Shown piece by piece: positions 46,066 to 54,788 of a DNA stretch of 64,000 nt. The stretch lies in the NCBI GenBank assembly GCA_025963635.1, contig JAOQAK010000056.1, positions 62,001-126,000 on the forward strand, in the 5' to 3' direction. The stretch is from Ferruginibacter sp. (GTDB lineage Bacteria > Bacteroidota > Bacteroidia > Chitinophagales > Chitinophagaceae). Both the position numbers and the translations under genes were made by a program. A model generated the notes under the pieces. The model was not told where the DNA came from and ran no database searches. It saw only the letters and a list, made by a program, of their open reading frames with translations. Numbering within the stretch: the first letter of the stretch is position 1; each line of letters opens with the position of its first letter.

Positions 46066-46113
46066 TAAAAGCCTGAAAGGCTTGAATGTGAATAGCCGTG
46101 GGTGAAACCCACA
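46066..46113. repeat. Double-hairpin repeat upstream of the transposase remnant
   Basis: Two adjacent small hairpins: AAGCC-TGA-AAGGCTT-like at 46067-46082 and GTGGGT-GAA-ACCCAC at 46098-46112, joined by GAATGTGAATAGCC. A related GTGAAACCCAT block lies at 48117-48132. The layout resembles REP-type palindromes found beside transposases in Bacteroidota. Confidence 0.6.
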
Positions 46114-46147
46114 AGTGTTCGAAACCTGAGTTTTAATAAATTTGAGT

Positions 46148-46606
46148 ATGAAAGTAAATGACTTACTCAAACTAATTCCATCCCAAACTTTCAGGGATCT
46201 GCCTATCGAAACTAAAGTTGACACCCAAGTGAAGAAATTATCAGGCGAAGTGATATTCAAGCTGATACTTTTTTCTATGCTTAACAGCGATAAACTGAGT
46301 TTGCGGATAATGGAAACTTTTCTGCAATCCGCACATTTCAAGTCGTTAAGCGGTTGTGACATATTGGATAGCAGGTACAATTCCATATGTGACCGTATCT
46401 GTACCATCAATGCTGAATGTTTTGAAAAACTTTATGCAACCATATTTTCCATTTATAACAAGGAACTCAAGGAAGAACAAGCGCTTTCAAAAACAGACAG
46501 TACTTATATTGCCCTTGCAGCCAAGCTGTTTGGTAAGGGAATGAGAACCGGCGATGTTACGGGCGCCAAAATCCATGCGGGGGATCAGTACTCCTTTTGT
46601 GGTTGA
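46148..46606 (+). pseudogene. IS4-type transposase, N-terminal remnant
   Basis: About 140 residues match the start of a Bacteroidota IS4-family transposase: LIPSQTFRDLPIETKVD, VIFKLILFSMLNSDKLSLR, and SKTDSTYIALAAKLF with the first catalytic Asp (DST). The reading breaks near 46560 and stops at 46606, far short of the usual 380 or more residues, so the catalytic core is missing. The sequence abuts a fragment of another gene on the opposite strand. No terminal inverted repeats could be paired. Confidence 0.75.
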
Positions 46607-46729
46607 TTTTACATCCAGCAAAGCAGAGTTGTCCGCTGGTGCCTTGTCATTGTTGATTCCAATGCCCTGGGCCGATATCACCGAAACGGTGAGTAGTAAC
46701 ACTGATAAAATAAGTAAGCATTTTGTCAT
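46574..46729 (-). pseudogene. Broken N-terminus of a secreted tail-fibre/collagen-like type protein
   Basis: Signal peptide MTKCLLILSVLLLTVSVISA, then QGIGINNDKAPADNSALLDV and KSTTKGVLIPRM, the standard N-terminus of many secreted Bacteroidota proteins with tail-fibre-like repeats. The reading then enters transposase DNA in antisense. The rest of the gene is missing, so this is a remnant left by insertion and deletion. Confidence 0.65.
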
Positions 46730-46747
46730 TTGATAAGGGTTAGTCAA

Positions 46748-47086
46748 CCACGTTTGCCATGATTGCTATCCAATAATGAAACTATTGATAATTAATCCGT
46801 GGCATGCTTCTATACACCGATTGCCGACGTATGTAGCGTGCCGAAAAATCAGTTATTATCACTCACACCCATACACGAAGAACGTGAAATACATTCGGTG
46901 ATTCGCGGTACAGATGACTGTTTAGTAGCAGCAGGTAATTCCGGTAGTACGATTACTCGTCAGCAGTTATTACGAAATGAATGAAAATCAATTCGTTTTT
47001 TTGAAGATATGCGGAAGGAACTTAAAAATCGCGGGGCTCGTGAGGACACGAACTAACCCTTCGATTGGCTTTTGACTGCACCCAGC
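46748..47086. other. Intergenic region with one small hairpin
   Basis: About 340 bases without a credible gene. TCGTG-AGGA-CACGA at 47037-47051 forms a small hairpin after the end of the secreted-protein gene, and GGCATGC/GCGTGCC at 46800-46842 is a loose inverted pair. Probably scar DNA from the transposition event nearby. Confidence 0.4.
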
Positions 47087-48007
47087 TTATTGCTTCACCA
47101 ATATTTTAAAGGAAATGTCATCAAAGTTTACAATGTGCGGGTAGCCCGGCGAGGCAGCGGTGCCAGTAAGAAAAAATTTGCCACCGGTCATGTTCTCTTT
47201 TTCTATCGTGGAGATATCTATAAGGCGGTCATTCAAATACTGTGCAAAAATATTTCCTCTACGCATAAGTGTCATTTTATTAAACTTCTTTTTTACAGAT
47301 ACATTAGCATTTTCAAAAAGCCCATTGGCGGAGTTCACCATATAATCCAAATCCTTCCCGGAGGAAGGCGTAATGATAATTCCACACCAGGATGTCACGC
47401 TCTGTTCCACAATGTCAAAGCTTACATCCAGTTGCCAGTCGTCCTGAGCAGAATATGTAAAGTTCGCTGGGAAAGGAACCTTATACTCGTAATAATTCAC
47501 CTGTGGCACTTTTACCTGGTAAACACCCTCCTTTATAACTGCCTGGAAAGTTTCGGGCCACTTGTGGGTGCCTTCACTAGAGCCAAATTGTTCTTCCAAA
47601 TGGGTTATGGCAGCAAGGCCCGTAGTTTTATTTTCTTTTGCAAACTTATCAAACTTGTCTGCTGCTTCCTTCCTCCATTTTTTTATGTTCGCCAAATCTT
47701 CCTTCGCCTTTTTTTTCAAAAATTCCACGGCTTCCTTCTGCTCCTGGCTCAATTTGCCTTTGCTATAGTAGGTAACCGAAGGGGAATTTGTAGAGCTAGT
47801 GGATGCCGGGGAAGAATTATTCGTAGCTGGTGCGGGTGTCAACGAAGTAGTGGCCGGCGCCGGAGTTGTATATGTTTTGGTTACCACCGGTGCCACGTAG
47901 GCGCCACCAGCAGTATTATTGCTTCCCTGGGAGGTGGTAGTGGTGGTAGTTTGCGCTGCTAAAACACATGGAAGGGCAAGGATCAAAAAAGATAAGCTAA
48001 GCCTCAT
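47087..48007 (-). CDS. Secreted protein of unknown function with Thr/Pro-rich linker and lectin-like C-terminus
   Basis: A 306-residue protein I do not recognise as a named family. Signal peptide MRLSLSFLILALPCVLAAQ is followed by a Thr/Ser/Pro/Asn-rich low-complexity linker (20-82, starting with six Thr), then a charged, probably helical or coiled segment (QKEAVEFLKKKAKEDLANIK), then about 150 residues of alternating beta strands (YYEYKVPFPANFTYS, WQLDVSFDIVEQSV, KFNKMTLMRRGNIFAQYLND and IVNFDDISFKILVKQ) that resemble concanavalin/LamG-like sandwich domains. It is likely periplasmic or surface exposed. No operon partner. The beta-sandwich reading is inference. Confidence 0.75.
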   Translation of the reverse strand: MRLSLSFLILALPCVLAAQTTTTTTSQGSNNTAGGAYVAPVVTKTYTTPAPATTSLTPAPATNNSSPASTSSTNSPSVTYYSKGKLSQEQKEAVEFLKKKAKEDLANIKKWRKEAADKFDKFAKENKTTGLAAITHLEEQFGSSEGTHKWPETFQAVIKEGVYQVKVPQVNYYEYKVPFPANFTYSAQDDWQLDVSFDIVEQSVTSWCGIIITPSSGKDLDYMVNSANGLFENANVSVKKKFNKMTLMRRGNIFAQYLNDRLIDISTIEKENMTGGKFFLTGTAASPGYPHIVNFDDISFKILVKQ

Positions 48008-48089
48008 GAATATCTGTTTGAAGTGGATAAAAAATTAAAGCTCGGTTAAATAAATGATATATGAGGAACTATCTGCAAATAGGAAGCTG

Positions 48090-48170
48090 AAGGAGGCTGT
48101 ATACCGGTCGGGAATAGGTGAAACCCATGGGTAAGGAGTTCGCTGCCGGCAACCCGGTAAGGGTTGAATA
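48090..48170. repeat. Repeat with ACCCATGGGT palindrome and AACCC/GGGTT hairpin
   Basis: Contains GGTGAAACCCATGGGT and then GCTGCCGGCAACCCGGTAAG-type sequence closing in GGGTT. The GTGAAACCCA part is shared with the double hairpin at 46098. It lies between the secreted-protein gene and repeat copy D and has no credible coding frame. Confidence 0.5.
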
Positions 48171-48251
48171 AATCGCTACGATATATTTAGTGATCTTAAT
48201 TCTATAGTTGATTTTAACTATCGAACGGAAAAGATGCCATGAAAAAATACA

Positions 48252-48277
48252 GTACAAGGGAGTGACACAACGATGTT
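48252..48277 (+). repeat. Dispersed repeat family 1, copy D
   Basis: GTACAAGG then GAGTGACACAACGATGTT. Its flanks differ from the other copies, so the conserved unit is at most about 27 bases here. It lies between two minus-strand genes. Confidence 0.85.
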
Positions 48278-48343
48278 GCCATAAAAACTGCTGCTGGTCA
48301 ACAAAATATTAAAGCGTCGGTTGACTAATAGCGATATAAATTT

Positions 48344-49714
48344 TCAATATCCCTCATTCTGCGGCAGAGAATTGCCCAGGTCAATTTCTCTTTGCGGAAT
48401 AGGCAATATCAATCGCGGATCGTTGTACGCATGCCCATCTACTGTAAGTTTTAATCGCTTCACTGTGTAGAACCTTTCTCCTTCAAATGCCAGTTCTAAA
48501 AACCGCTCTTTCACAATCACATTGGCGCTGTTTATGCTTCCCAATGAGCTTAGTCCCGCCCTGTTCCTAATGATGTTCACATCTTCAAGCGGTGTATTAG
48601 GCCCGATAGGTGCACCGCCTTTGCGGAAATTGGCTTCTGCTCTTGTCGGGTACATTTCTGCCAGTCTTACCACGGGTATGGCCTTATACAGGTCTCTCCA
48701 TTTCGATGTGAGTATGCCCGGCGAGCCGGAGATACTGCTGCCATCATAAAAAAAATCTTTCCGCTCGTCTCCTGCTTCATATTTGGCGATATGCGCAGGA
48801 GTAATTTGTATTTCACCCCGCCCAATCGGATCGCCGGAATAAAATGCTGTAATACCGAAATCGGTGGTACCTGAATTGCTCTGACTGGTTTGCTGAATGG
48901 CAAAAATATCTTCTGAAGAACTCACTGAGTTATTGAATGCTTTGTCAAAAGAGGAGGTGAGTGAATAAAAATTAGACTCAATCACGTCATTGGCCGCAGT
49001 GGCTGCGCCAGTATAATTTGCCTGTGCCAGGTATACTCTTGAAAGAATGGCTTCGGCAGCATATTTCGTTGCCCTAAAATTATCGGCTTCTTCAGGCAAT
49101 TTATTTACAGCTTCCGTAAGATCCGCCAATATCTGCGTGTACACTGCTTCTACGGATGCCCGGGGTAATTTATCCCGCGCAGGGTCGTATCCTGAAACCG
49201 GTTGCAATATCAACGGTACCCCCGGATTACTCTGCACATTGCCCGCGGAATATGGTTTGGCAAACAGGTTAACAAGCGTAAAATAAGTTAGTCCCCTTAA
49301 AAATTTCGCCTCACCTTCAATCACCAATTTCTCATCACCGGTAATGACATCCAGCTTGCTCAAAACAATATTGGCAACATTGATGGTATGATAAGAGTTG
49401 GCCCATACCTGGTAAATAACAGCTGATTCCCTGGTCTGTGCCTTATTGGCAAGATCATCATAATCGGAAAAAGTTCCGGCCCAGGTGATGTCATTGTCAC
49501 TGATCAGTAACTCGGTAAATGTATTGTACTTTTCTCCAAAAGCATTCGCATTTTGTAAAGTGGAATACCCTCCGAACAACACTGCCTTTACATCATCGGC
49601 AGAAACTATTTGCGATGGTGTTAATGTATTCTGTGGCGCCACATCCAGCTTTTTATTACAAGCCGGCATTATTGAAATAGCAATCACCAGCAAGCTAATT
49701 ATCTTAAATTTCAT
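48344..49714 (-). CDS. SusD/RagB-type glycan-binding lipoprotein (second pair)
   Basis: A 456-residue lipoprotein with lipobox SIMPAC (Cys19). It has the SusD N-terminus LDVAPQNTLTPSQIVSADDV, helical repeats (EGEAKFLRGLTYFTLVNLF) and the C-terminal PVVRLAEMYPTRAEANFRKG and LILPIPQREIDLG. It follows susC by 92 bases on the same strand. No glycosidase is linked directly, so the ligand is unknown. Confidence 0.94.
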   Translation of the reverse strand: MKFKIISLLVIAISIMPACNKKLDVAPQNTLTPSQIVSADDVKAVLFGGYSTLQNANAFGEKYNTFTELLISDNDITWAGTFSDYDDLANKAQTRESAVIYQVWANSYHTINVANIVLSKLDVITGDEKLVIEGEAKFLRGLTYFTLVNLFAKPYSAGNVQSNPGVPLILQPVSGYDPARDKLPRASVEAVYTQILADLTEAVNKLPEEADNFRATKYAAEAILSRVYLAQANYTGAATAANDVIESNFYSLTSSFDKAFNNSVSSSEDIFAIQQTSQSNSGTTDFGITAFYSGDPIGRGEIQITPAHIAKYEAGDERKDFFYDGSSISGSPGILTSKWRDLYKAIPVVRLAEMYPTRAEANFRKGGAPIGPNTPLEDVNIIRNRAGLSSLGSINSANVIVKERFLELAFEGERFYTVKRLKLTVDGHAYNDPRLILPIPQREIDLGNSLPQNEGY

Positions 49715-49806
49715 ATACTTTTTTTTAGTGAATGAAAGTCTATTTTATTTTTTTGGATATTCACCAGTCGCCTTGCGATCACAAATCGGCAACCCGGTTT
49801 ACACCA

Positions 49807-52800
49807 TCAGAACTTGATATTTAATCCCAGTGAAAAAGTTTTAGGCTGTGGAATGGAGTAAAAATCAATGCCACCGGTAATATTGGCTACGCCGGAAATC
49901 TGGGTTCCCAATGAATTCACTTCCGGGTCGCTGATATATTTCGTTTTAGTCCATATATTGGCAGCAGCCACAAATAATCTTGCTGAATTGATATTCAATC
50001 TTGATGTTATCTCCGCAGGTAAATTATATCCCAGCGATAATTGCCTGAGCCGGATATAAGATCCATCATATAGCCAGCGGGATGATTGCCGTTGACCTGT
50101 TTTGAAAAATACCCCGGCCCTGGGCACATTGGTGATATCACCCGGTTTTTGCCAGGCATTCAAGATATCTATCGTTTGGTTATCCAGTCCATTGCCAAAG
50201 CCCGATGACATAAATCTTCCCCCAAGGTTGAAAATTTCATTCCCCGATACAAAAGTGAAAAAGGCATTCAAATCAAACCCTTTGAAAGAAATCGTATTGT
50301 TGAATCCACCTGTAAAATCCGGGTTAGGATCACCCACCACGGTTCGTTTCGCAGCATTGTAATCGTTGGTAGATTTACCATCTTCGCCAAGGTAAAGCGC
50401 ATCACCATTTGCAGGATCTACCCCTAAAAATTTCGGCATAAAAAATACACCGATGGGTTCGCCTTCTATAGCTCTTTGCGTAGTGCTTCCCTGTATTACC
50501 TGCCCTTTGATATCTTTTATTTTGTTCCTATTAAAAGAAATATTGAAAGAACTGCTCCATTTAAAATCCTTCTGATCAATGATCCTTCCATTCAATAAAA
50601 TTTCGAGGCCTTTATTTTCAAGACTGCCCAGGTTTTGAAGCACCTGGTTCAAAAAGTTGACATTGTCAAAATACCCATTGGTGGAAGGCACATTTACCGC
50701 CAGCAACAAGTCTTTCGTCTGTTTATTGTACACATCAATTTCGCCGCTGAAACGATTATTGAAAAGGCCAAATTCCAGTCCTATATCAGTTTGAGTGGTC
50801 TTTTCCCATTTCAATCGTGCATCACCCAACTGGAACGGTATAAAGCCGGGCAAATTGGGATAATTGGAAACATTAAACAACTCAAGAAACTGGTGTTCGC
50901 CGATCTCGGCATTACCTGTAAGACCCAGGCTGGCTCTCAATTTCAGGTAGTTGATCGTTTTTGAGTCTTTAATAAATGGTTCTTCAGATAATACCCAGCC
51001 AACGGAAGCTGCGGGAAAGTAACCATACCGGTTTTCGGAACTGAACCTTGAAGATCCGTCCGCCCTTACGCTAAAGCCTAATAAATACTTGTCTTTAAAA
51101 CTAAAATTCGACCGCATAAAATAGGAGAGGAAGTTGTAGCGGTTATTTACAGAATTGCCAAAAGTAACGGTAGTAGCGCCGGTTAAATTTTTCACTGCCG
51201 CAGAGGGATAGTTTTCCGCCTGCTCATTCGATTGACGAAGATCATTTTGTAAATAGCTCATGCCCAGCAGGGTGGTCAGTTTAAAATTGTCACCAATGCG
51301 GGGTGCATATGTAAAATAATTGTTGGTATTAAAAGTGATGTTTTGAGATGTAAAATATTGTCCCTTCCCGATATTGCTTCCATCCTGTGTTCTCTTATCA
51401 GCAAAGGTTTCTTCGGTCATATTCAATATATCTGTACCAAATTCCGAGCGGAAGGAGAGAGCCGGAAGAATAGAATAATTCGCGAAAACATTGCCGATGT
51501 TGCGGAAAGTGATTTGCCGGTCGCTATTGTATTTAGCATCAAACAGCGCATTCGGATATAAGGTATTTGCATTGATGTCGCCGGTGGCAGGATCGATCAA
51601 TGGAGAGATCGGAACCTGCGCCAGCAACTGTCCCGGTGTGGAAAATGCATTGTCATTTGTAATGCGGTCCAGCTGCGAGCGGGTGATTGACATGTTGAGC
51701 CCAATGGATAATTTATCATTGATGCTATGATCAAGGTTTAAGCGGCCTCCAAATCTTTTGAAACGGTTTACAATTACAATCGCTTCCTGGTCGTTGTAAT
51801 AGCCGGAAGCGAAAAATCTTGTTTTATCATTTCCACCGCGGACAGACAGATCCAACTGGCGGGAGATGGCATTTTTCCGGAACTGTTCTTCCGTCCAGTC
51901 CGTATTCACCTTTGCATTTCTCCAATCGGTGCCGAGCGATAATGGATCCAAGAAATTATCCTCGTAATATTTTACAAAATTGTTTACTGCTTCCTGTTCT
52001 GTTGCCGCCGTAGTAGCGCCATCCGGACCAGCATTGTCGTGAATAAAATCGTAGCGCCCATTGGTGGCTGCAGCATTGCGCATTGCCTGTACATATTCGG
52101 TGGCATTTAAAAATTTACGTTTCACCGTAGGATTTGAAAAGCCAAGGCTCGAATTCAATTCCACCACGCTTTTGCTATTGCGTGCCCCTTTCTTTGTGGT
52201 GATCAATACCACTCCATTGGCTGCTCTTGCACCATAAATCGCTGAAGAAGCAGCATCCTTCAAAATTTCAATCGATTCAATGTCATTGGGATTGAGATCG
52301 ATTAACGGGTTAGTAGGTTCATTATTGATATCAGATTGGCTTGCCGTAGTGAGTGGCACACCGTCGATAACATACAAAGGCTGGCTGCTTGCCGAGATTG
52401 ATGAAGTGCCCCTTATACGAACTTTGATTCCCTGGCCAACTTTTCCGCTGCTGTTTTCAATGACCACTCCCGGTGCCTTGCCCTGTATGGCTGATTCAAA
52501 ACTTTGCACGGGTTGATTTTCGATCTCTTTGGCGCCTACTTTGCTGATGGAACCCGTTACCATTCTTTTCTGCGCCTGGCCATATCCTACCACTACTACT
52601 TCCTCGAGGTTTTTATCTGTCTTTTTCATTGCTACATTCATCGTATTCCCCTTAATGGCTTGTTCCACCTGAACATACCCAACTGATGAAATGATGAGTG
52701 ATTTCACCGTAGCGGGCACATTGATTGAAAATGCCCCCTCGCTATTGGTGATGACTGTTGTTTTAGTACCAGCCGCCTGGATGGTTGCACGCTCCAGCGG

Positions 52801-52905
52801 ACGGCTGTCCTGGTCGGTAACATGTCCTTTTACAGACTGGGTTTGGGCTTTCACTGCAATTGCACAGAAGGTAAAAAACATCAGGATCCATAATTTTTGT
52901 TTCAT
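49807..52905 (-). CDS. SusC-type TonB-dependent transporter (second pair)
   Basis: A 1032-residue outer-membrane protein. Signal peptide ends at AVKAQT, then a carboxypeptidase-regulatory-like domain (VKGHVTDQDSRPLERATIQA), the VVVGYGQAQKRMVTGSI block, plug with QSFESAIQGKAPGVVIEN and IESIEILKDAASSAIYGARA, and a barrel with the usual C-terminal LGLNIKF. Intact. Unlike the first pair it has no two-component system, sigma/anti-sigma pair or glycosidase beside it. Confidence 0.95.
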   Translation of the reverse strand: MKQKLWILMFFTFCAIAVKAQTQSVKGHVTDQDSRPLERATIQAAGTKTTVITNSEGAFSINVPATVKSLIISSVGYVQVEQAIKGNTMNVAMKKTDKNLEEVVVVGYGQAQKRMVTGSISKVGAKEIENQPVQSFESAIQGKAPGVVIENSSGKVGQGIKVRIRGTSSISASSQPLYVIDGVPLTTASQSDINNEPTNPLIDLNPNDIESIEILKDAASSAIYGARAANGVVLITTKKGARNSKSVVELNSSLGFSNPTVKRKFLNATEYVQAMRNAAATNGRYDFIHDNAGPDGATTAATEQEAVNNFVKYYEDNFLDPLSLGTDWRNAKVNTDWTEEQFRKNAISRQLDLSVRGGNDKTRFFASGYYNDQEAIVIVNRFKRFGGRLNLDHSINDKLSIGLNMSITRSQLDRITNDNAFSTPGQLLAQVPISPLIDPATGDINANTLYPNALFDAKYNSDRQITFRNIGNVFANYSILPALSFRSEFGTDILNMTEETFADKRTQDGSNIGKGQYFTSQNITFNTNNYFTYAPRIGDNFKLTTLLGMSYLQNDLRQSNEQAENYPSAAVKNLTGATTVTFGNSVNNRYNFLSYFMRSNFSFKDKYLLGFSVRADGSSRFSSENRYGYFPAASVGWVLSEEPFIKDSKTINYLKLRASLGLTGNAEIGEHQFLELFNVSNYPNLPGFIPFQLGDARLKWEKTTQTDIGLEFGLFNNRFSGEIDVYNKQTKDLLLAVNVPSTNGYFDNVNFLNQVLQNLGSLENKGLEILLNGRIIDQKDFKWSSSFNISFNRNKIKDIKGQVIQGSTTQRAIEGEPIGVFFMPKFLGVDPANGDALYLGEDGKSTNDYNAAKRTVVGDPNPDFTGGFNNTISFKGFDLNAFFTFVSGNEIFNLGGRFMSSGFGNGLDNQTIDILNAWQKPGDITNVPRAGVFFKTGQRQSSRWLYDGSYIRLRQLSLGYNLPAEITSRLNINSARLFVAAANIWTKTKYISDPEVNSLGTQISGVANITGGIDFYSIPQPKTFSLGLNIKF

Positions 52906-52997
52906 AAGCTTTATTTAAATTTTATAAACATGGCGGCTTATCCCGGTTAATTTTACTGGACAACAATCTCCATGCTTTTTGAAAATTTAGAGGGCTG

Positions 52998-53034
52998 TTA
53001 TTGGATGAATTATTATAATTATTGGATGAATTAT
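52998..53034. repeat. Two direct repeats TTATTGGATGAATTAT, 21 bases apart
   Basis: Identical 16-base units start at 52998 and 53019, a spacing of two helical turns, about 93 to 129 bases upstream of the second susC. Two protein molecules bound here would lie on the same face. The remaining sequence between susC and phhA (52906-53235) shows no gene. Confidence 0.65.
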
Positions 53035-53235
53035 GAATTTTTACACTTTAATTAGATTGGAAATAAAAAGTCCGGAGGGGATGATTTGTTGAAGGAATGT
53101 ATTATTTGAGAAAAGATAGTAATTGCGGAATTGAAGGTATCAATTCAACGCATAGTTAGCATGGAGACACTTGGGTATACGCTCCTGCGGTAAAAGGGTA
53201 AAAATGGGGTTTTGAGATAAAAATACGTCTTGCAA

Positions 53236-53964
53236 CTAATGCTTCACGGCCATTTTCTGAGACAATAAAACAGGCAGGTCATCAATGCTTTCAAACAGAT
53301 CTTTATAAGAATTGATAATGAAATAGATCTCCTGGAATTTGTCTTTTATATACGGCGTATCCAGGATTAACGGGATGTCAAAGTCAACTCTCTTCGGTTG
53401 ATCGGCATGGATGGAATAATATGTTTCGGCTTTGGAGGAAAGAATACCGGCACCATATATTTTCAAGGTTCCTGCTTCGATGATCAACCCAAATTCAACA
53501 GAATACCAATATATCCTGCTGATGAGTTCAATAGAGTTTTCGTCATCGATAAATTGAAGGGCGGTTTCGGCCAATCCTTCCAAAAAATTGCAGAAATCGT
53601 GGTTGGTAAGTAGGGGGACATGGCCCAGGATATCGTGAAACATATCAGGCTCTTCCAGGTAATCGAGCGATTCGATTTTACGTAGCCAGGTACTTGCCGG
53701 GAACTTTTTCTCAGATAACAATTTAAAGAAGGAGTGATTGTCTATCAGCCCGGGAACAATTTCGATCTTCCACCCCGTGGCTTCCAAAAGAATACCATTC
53801 ACCTCATCAATTACCGGGATACGCTCATTGGTAAAATTACAAAGTTGCAAACCCCTGAGATAAGCCGCAGATGCGTATTCCCGAATTTGGTCGATTTGTT
53901 GGTTATACAATAATTGCCAAACCTTTTGATCTTCACCGGTGTATTTGTCATAATGTTGTTTCAT
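53236..53964 (-). CDS. phhA: Phenylalanine 4-monooxygenase
   Basis: A 242-residue iron- and tetrahydropterin-dependent enzyme that hydroxylates phenylalanine to tyrosine. The iron ligands are His110 and His115 in EPDMFHDILGHVPLL and Glu157 in RIYWYSVEFGLI. The C-terminal half matches the catalytic domain of bacterial enzymes, with no regulatory ACT domain. ATG 53964 (MKQHYDKYTGEDQKVWQLLY) matches the family start; GTG/ATG further upstream adds 13 residues. No partner genes of tyrosine catabolism are adjacent. Confidence 0.94.
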   Translation of the reverse strand: MKQHYDKYTGEDQKVWQLLYNQQIDQIREYASAAYLRGLQLCNFTNERIPVIDEVNGILLEATGWKIEIVPGLIDNHSFFKLLSEKKFPASTWLRKIESLDYLEEPDMFHDILGHVPLLTNHDFCNFLEGLAETALQFIDDENSIELISRIYWYSVEFGLIIEAGTLKIYGAGILSSKAETYYSIHADQPKRVDFDIPLILDTPYIKDKFQEIYFIINSYKDLFESIDDLPVLLSQKMAVKH

Positions 53965-54197
53965 ATCACAAGTTGATGTTTTGAGAAGAGAACGGATTCG
54001 CACGATATACGTGTATGGGATAGAAAATTACTGATGATTTCGTAAATAGCGGGAGACATACAAGCAATCTTTAAAACTAAGTTAACGGCTTTGTTAAGAT
54101 CCCGGAATTGAAACCTTTCGGGAAATTGTATATGCTTTGCAATATAAGTTCTTCAAAAAGAATACCACGCTAAATCTCACCACGGCCGGTAATTTAT

Positions 54198-54698
54198 ATG
54201 AAGTGGCTTGCAGGAAATATGGATACGGTTGGATATAGGTACGGATTAACCTTAGATCATGTTGCAATAATTCATTTGGCTATTTTTACCTTTGCTGTTT
54301 TAGAATTCGGATCATCATTGGATGATGCTACCAGGCAAAATGGTTGTCTGTACTATGTTCCGGGAAGTCATCGGTGGGGATTACTGGACAAACCCGATCT
54401 TGCGGGAGATATGGAGGGCTTAATGCAATATCTTACCGATGAACAAAAAAACGAGTTTAAGCCAGTGCCCATTGAGGTAAAGAAGGGTTATGCCACTTTT
54501 CATCACCCGTTAATGGTGCATGGTTCCTACGAAAATAAATCAGCCCAGCAAAGAAGGGCATTTGTTTTAAATGTATTTGCAGATGGCACACTGTCAAACT
54601 CCGATGACGTGTTGTTACAGGGAGTGCCACCAATAAACAAGAACAACAAAATGGAAGGACAATTTTTCCCTTTAATTTTTGATCCGGCTAAAACTTAA
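54198..54698 (+). pseudogene. C-terminal fragment of a phytanoyl-CoA dioxygenase (PhyH)-type protein
   Basis: From about 54306 the frame reads SSLDDATRQNGCLYYVPGSH, the second half of PhyH-type non-haem iron oxygenases, with the distal His in FHHPLMVHGSYENKSAQQRR (the R that binds 2-oxoglutarate is present). The first 38 residues have no family character and the HxD iron motif is missing, so the N-terminal half is lost. The fragment still ends at a good stop and terminator. A functional short protein is unlikely. Confidence 0.65.
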
Positions 54699-54712
54699 AT
54701 GGTAACAGCCCC

Positions 54713-54748
54713 AAACCTCACAGGTTTTAAAAACCTGTGAGGTTTTTT
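54713..54748 (+). terminator. Rho-independent terminator
   Basis: AAACCTCACAGG pairs perfectly with CCTGTGAGGTTT, loop of T and A, then seven T. It is the strongest hairpin terminator in the window. Confidence 0.93.
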
Positions 54749-54788
54749 TGAAATAGCCGATATCTTTCAATAGCAACCACAATCCAGC

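Noticed and set aside
46799..46984. Open frame of 61 codons after the transposase scar
   Set aside because: No family resemblance, no leader, and surrounded by remnant DNA; most likely chance.
47072..47962. 296-codon plus-strand open frame opposite the secreted protein
   Set aside because: It is antisense to a gene with signal peptide and coherent domains; its Cys/Arg-rich end mirrors the Thr/Pro tract.
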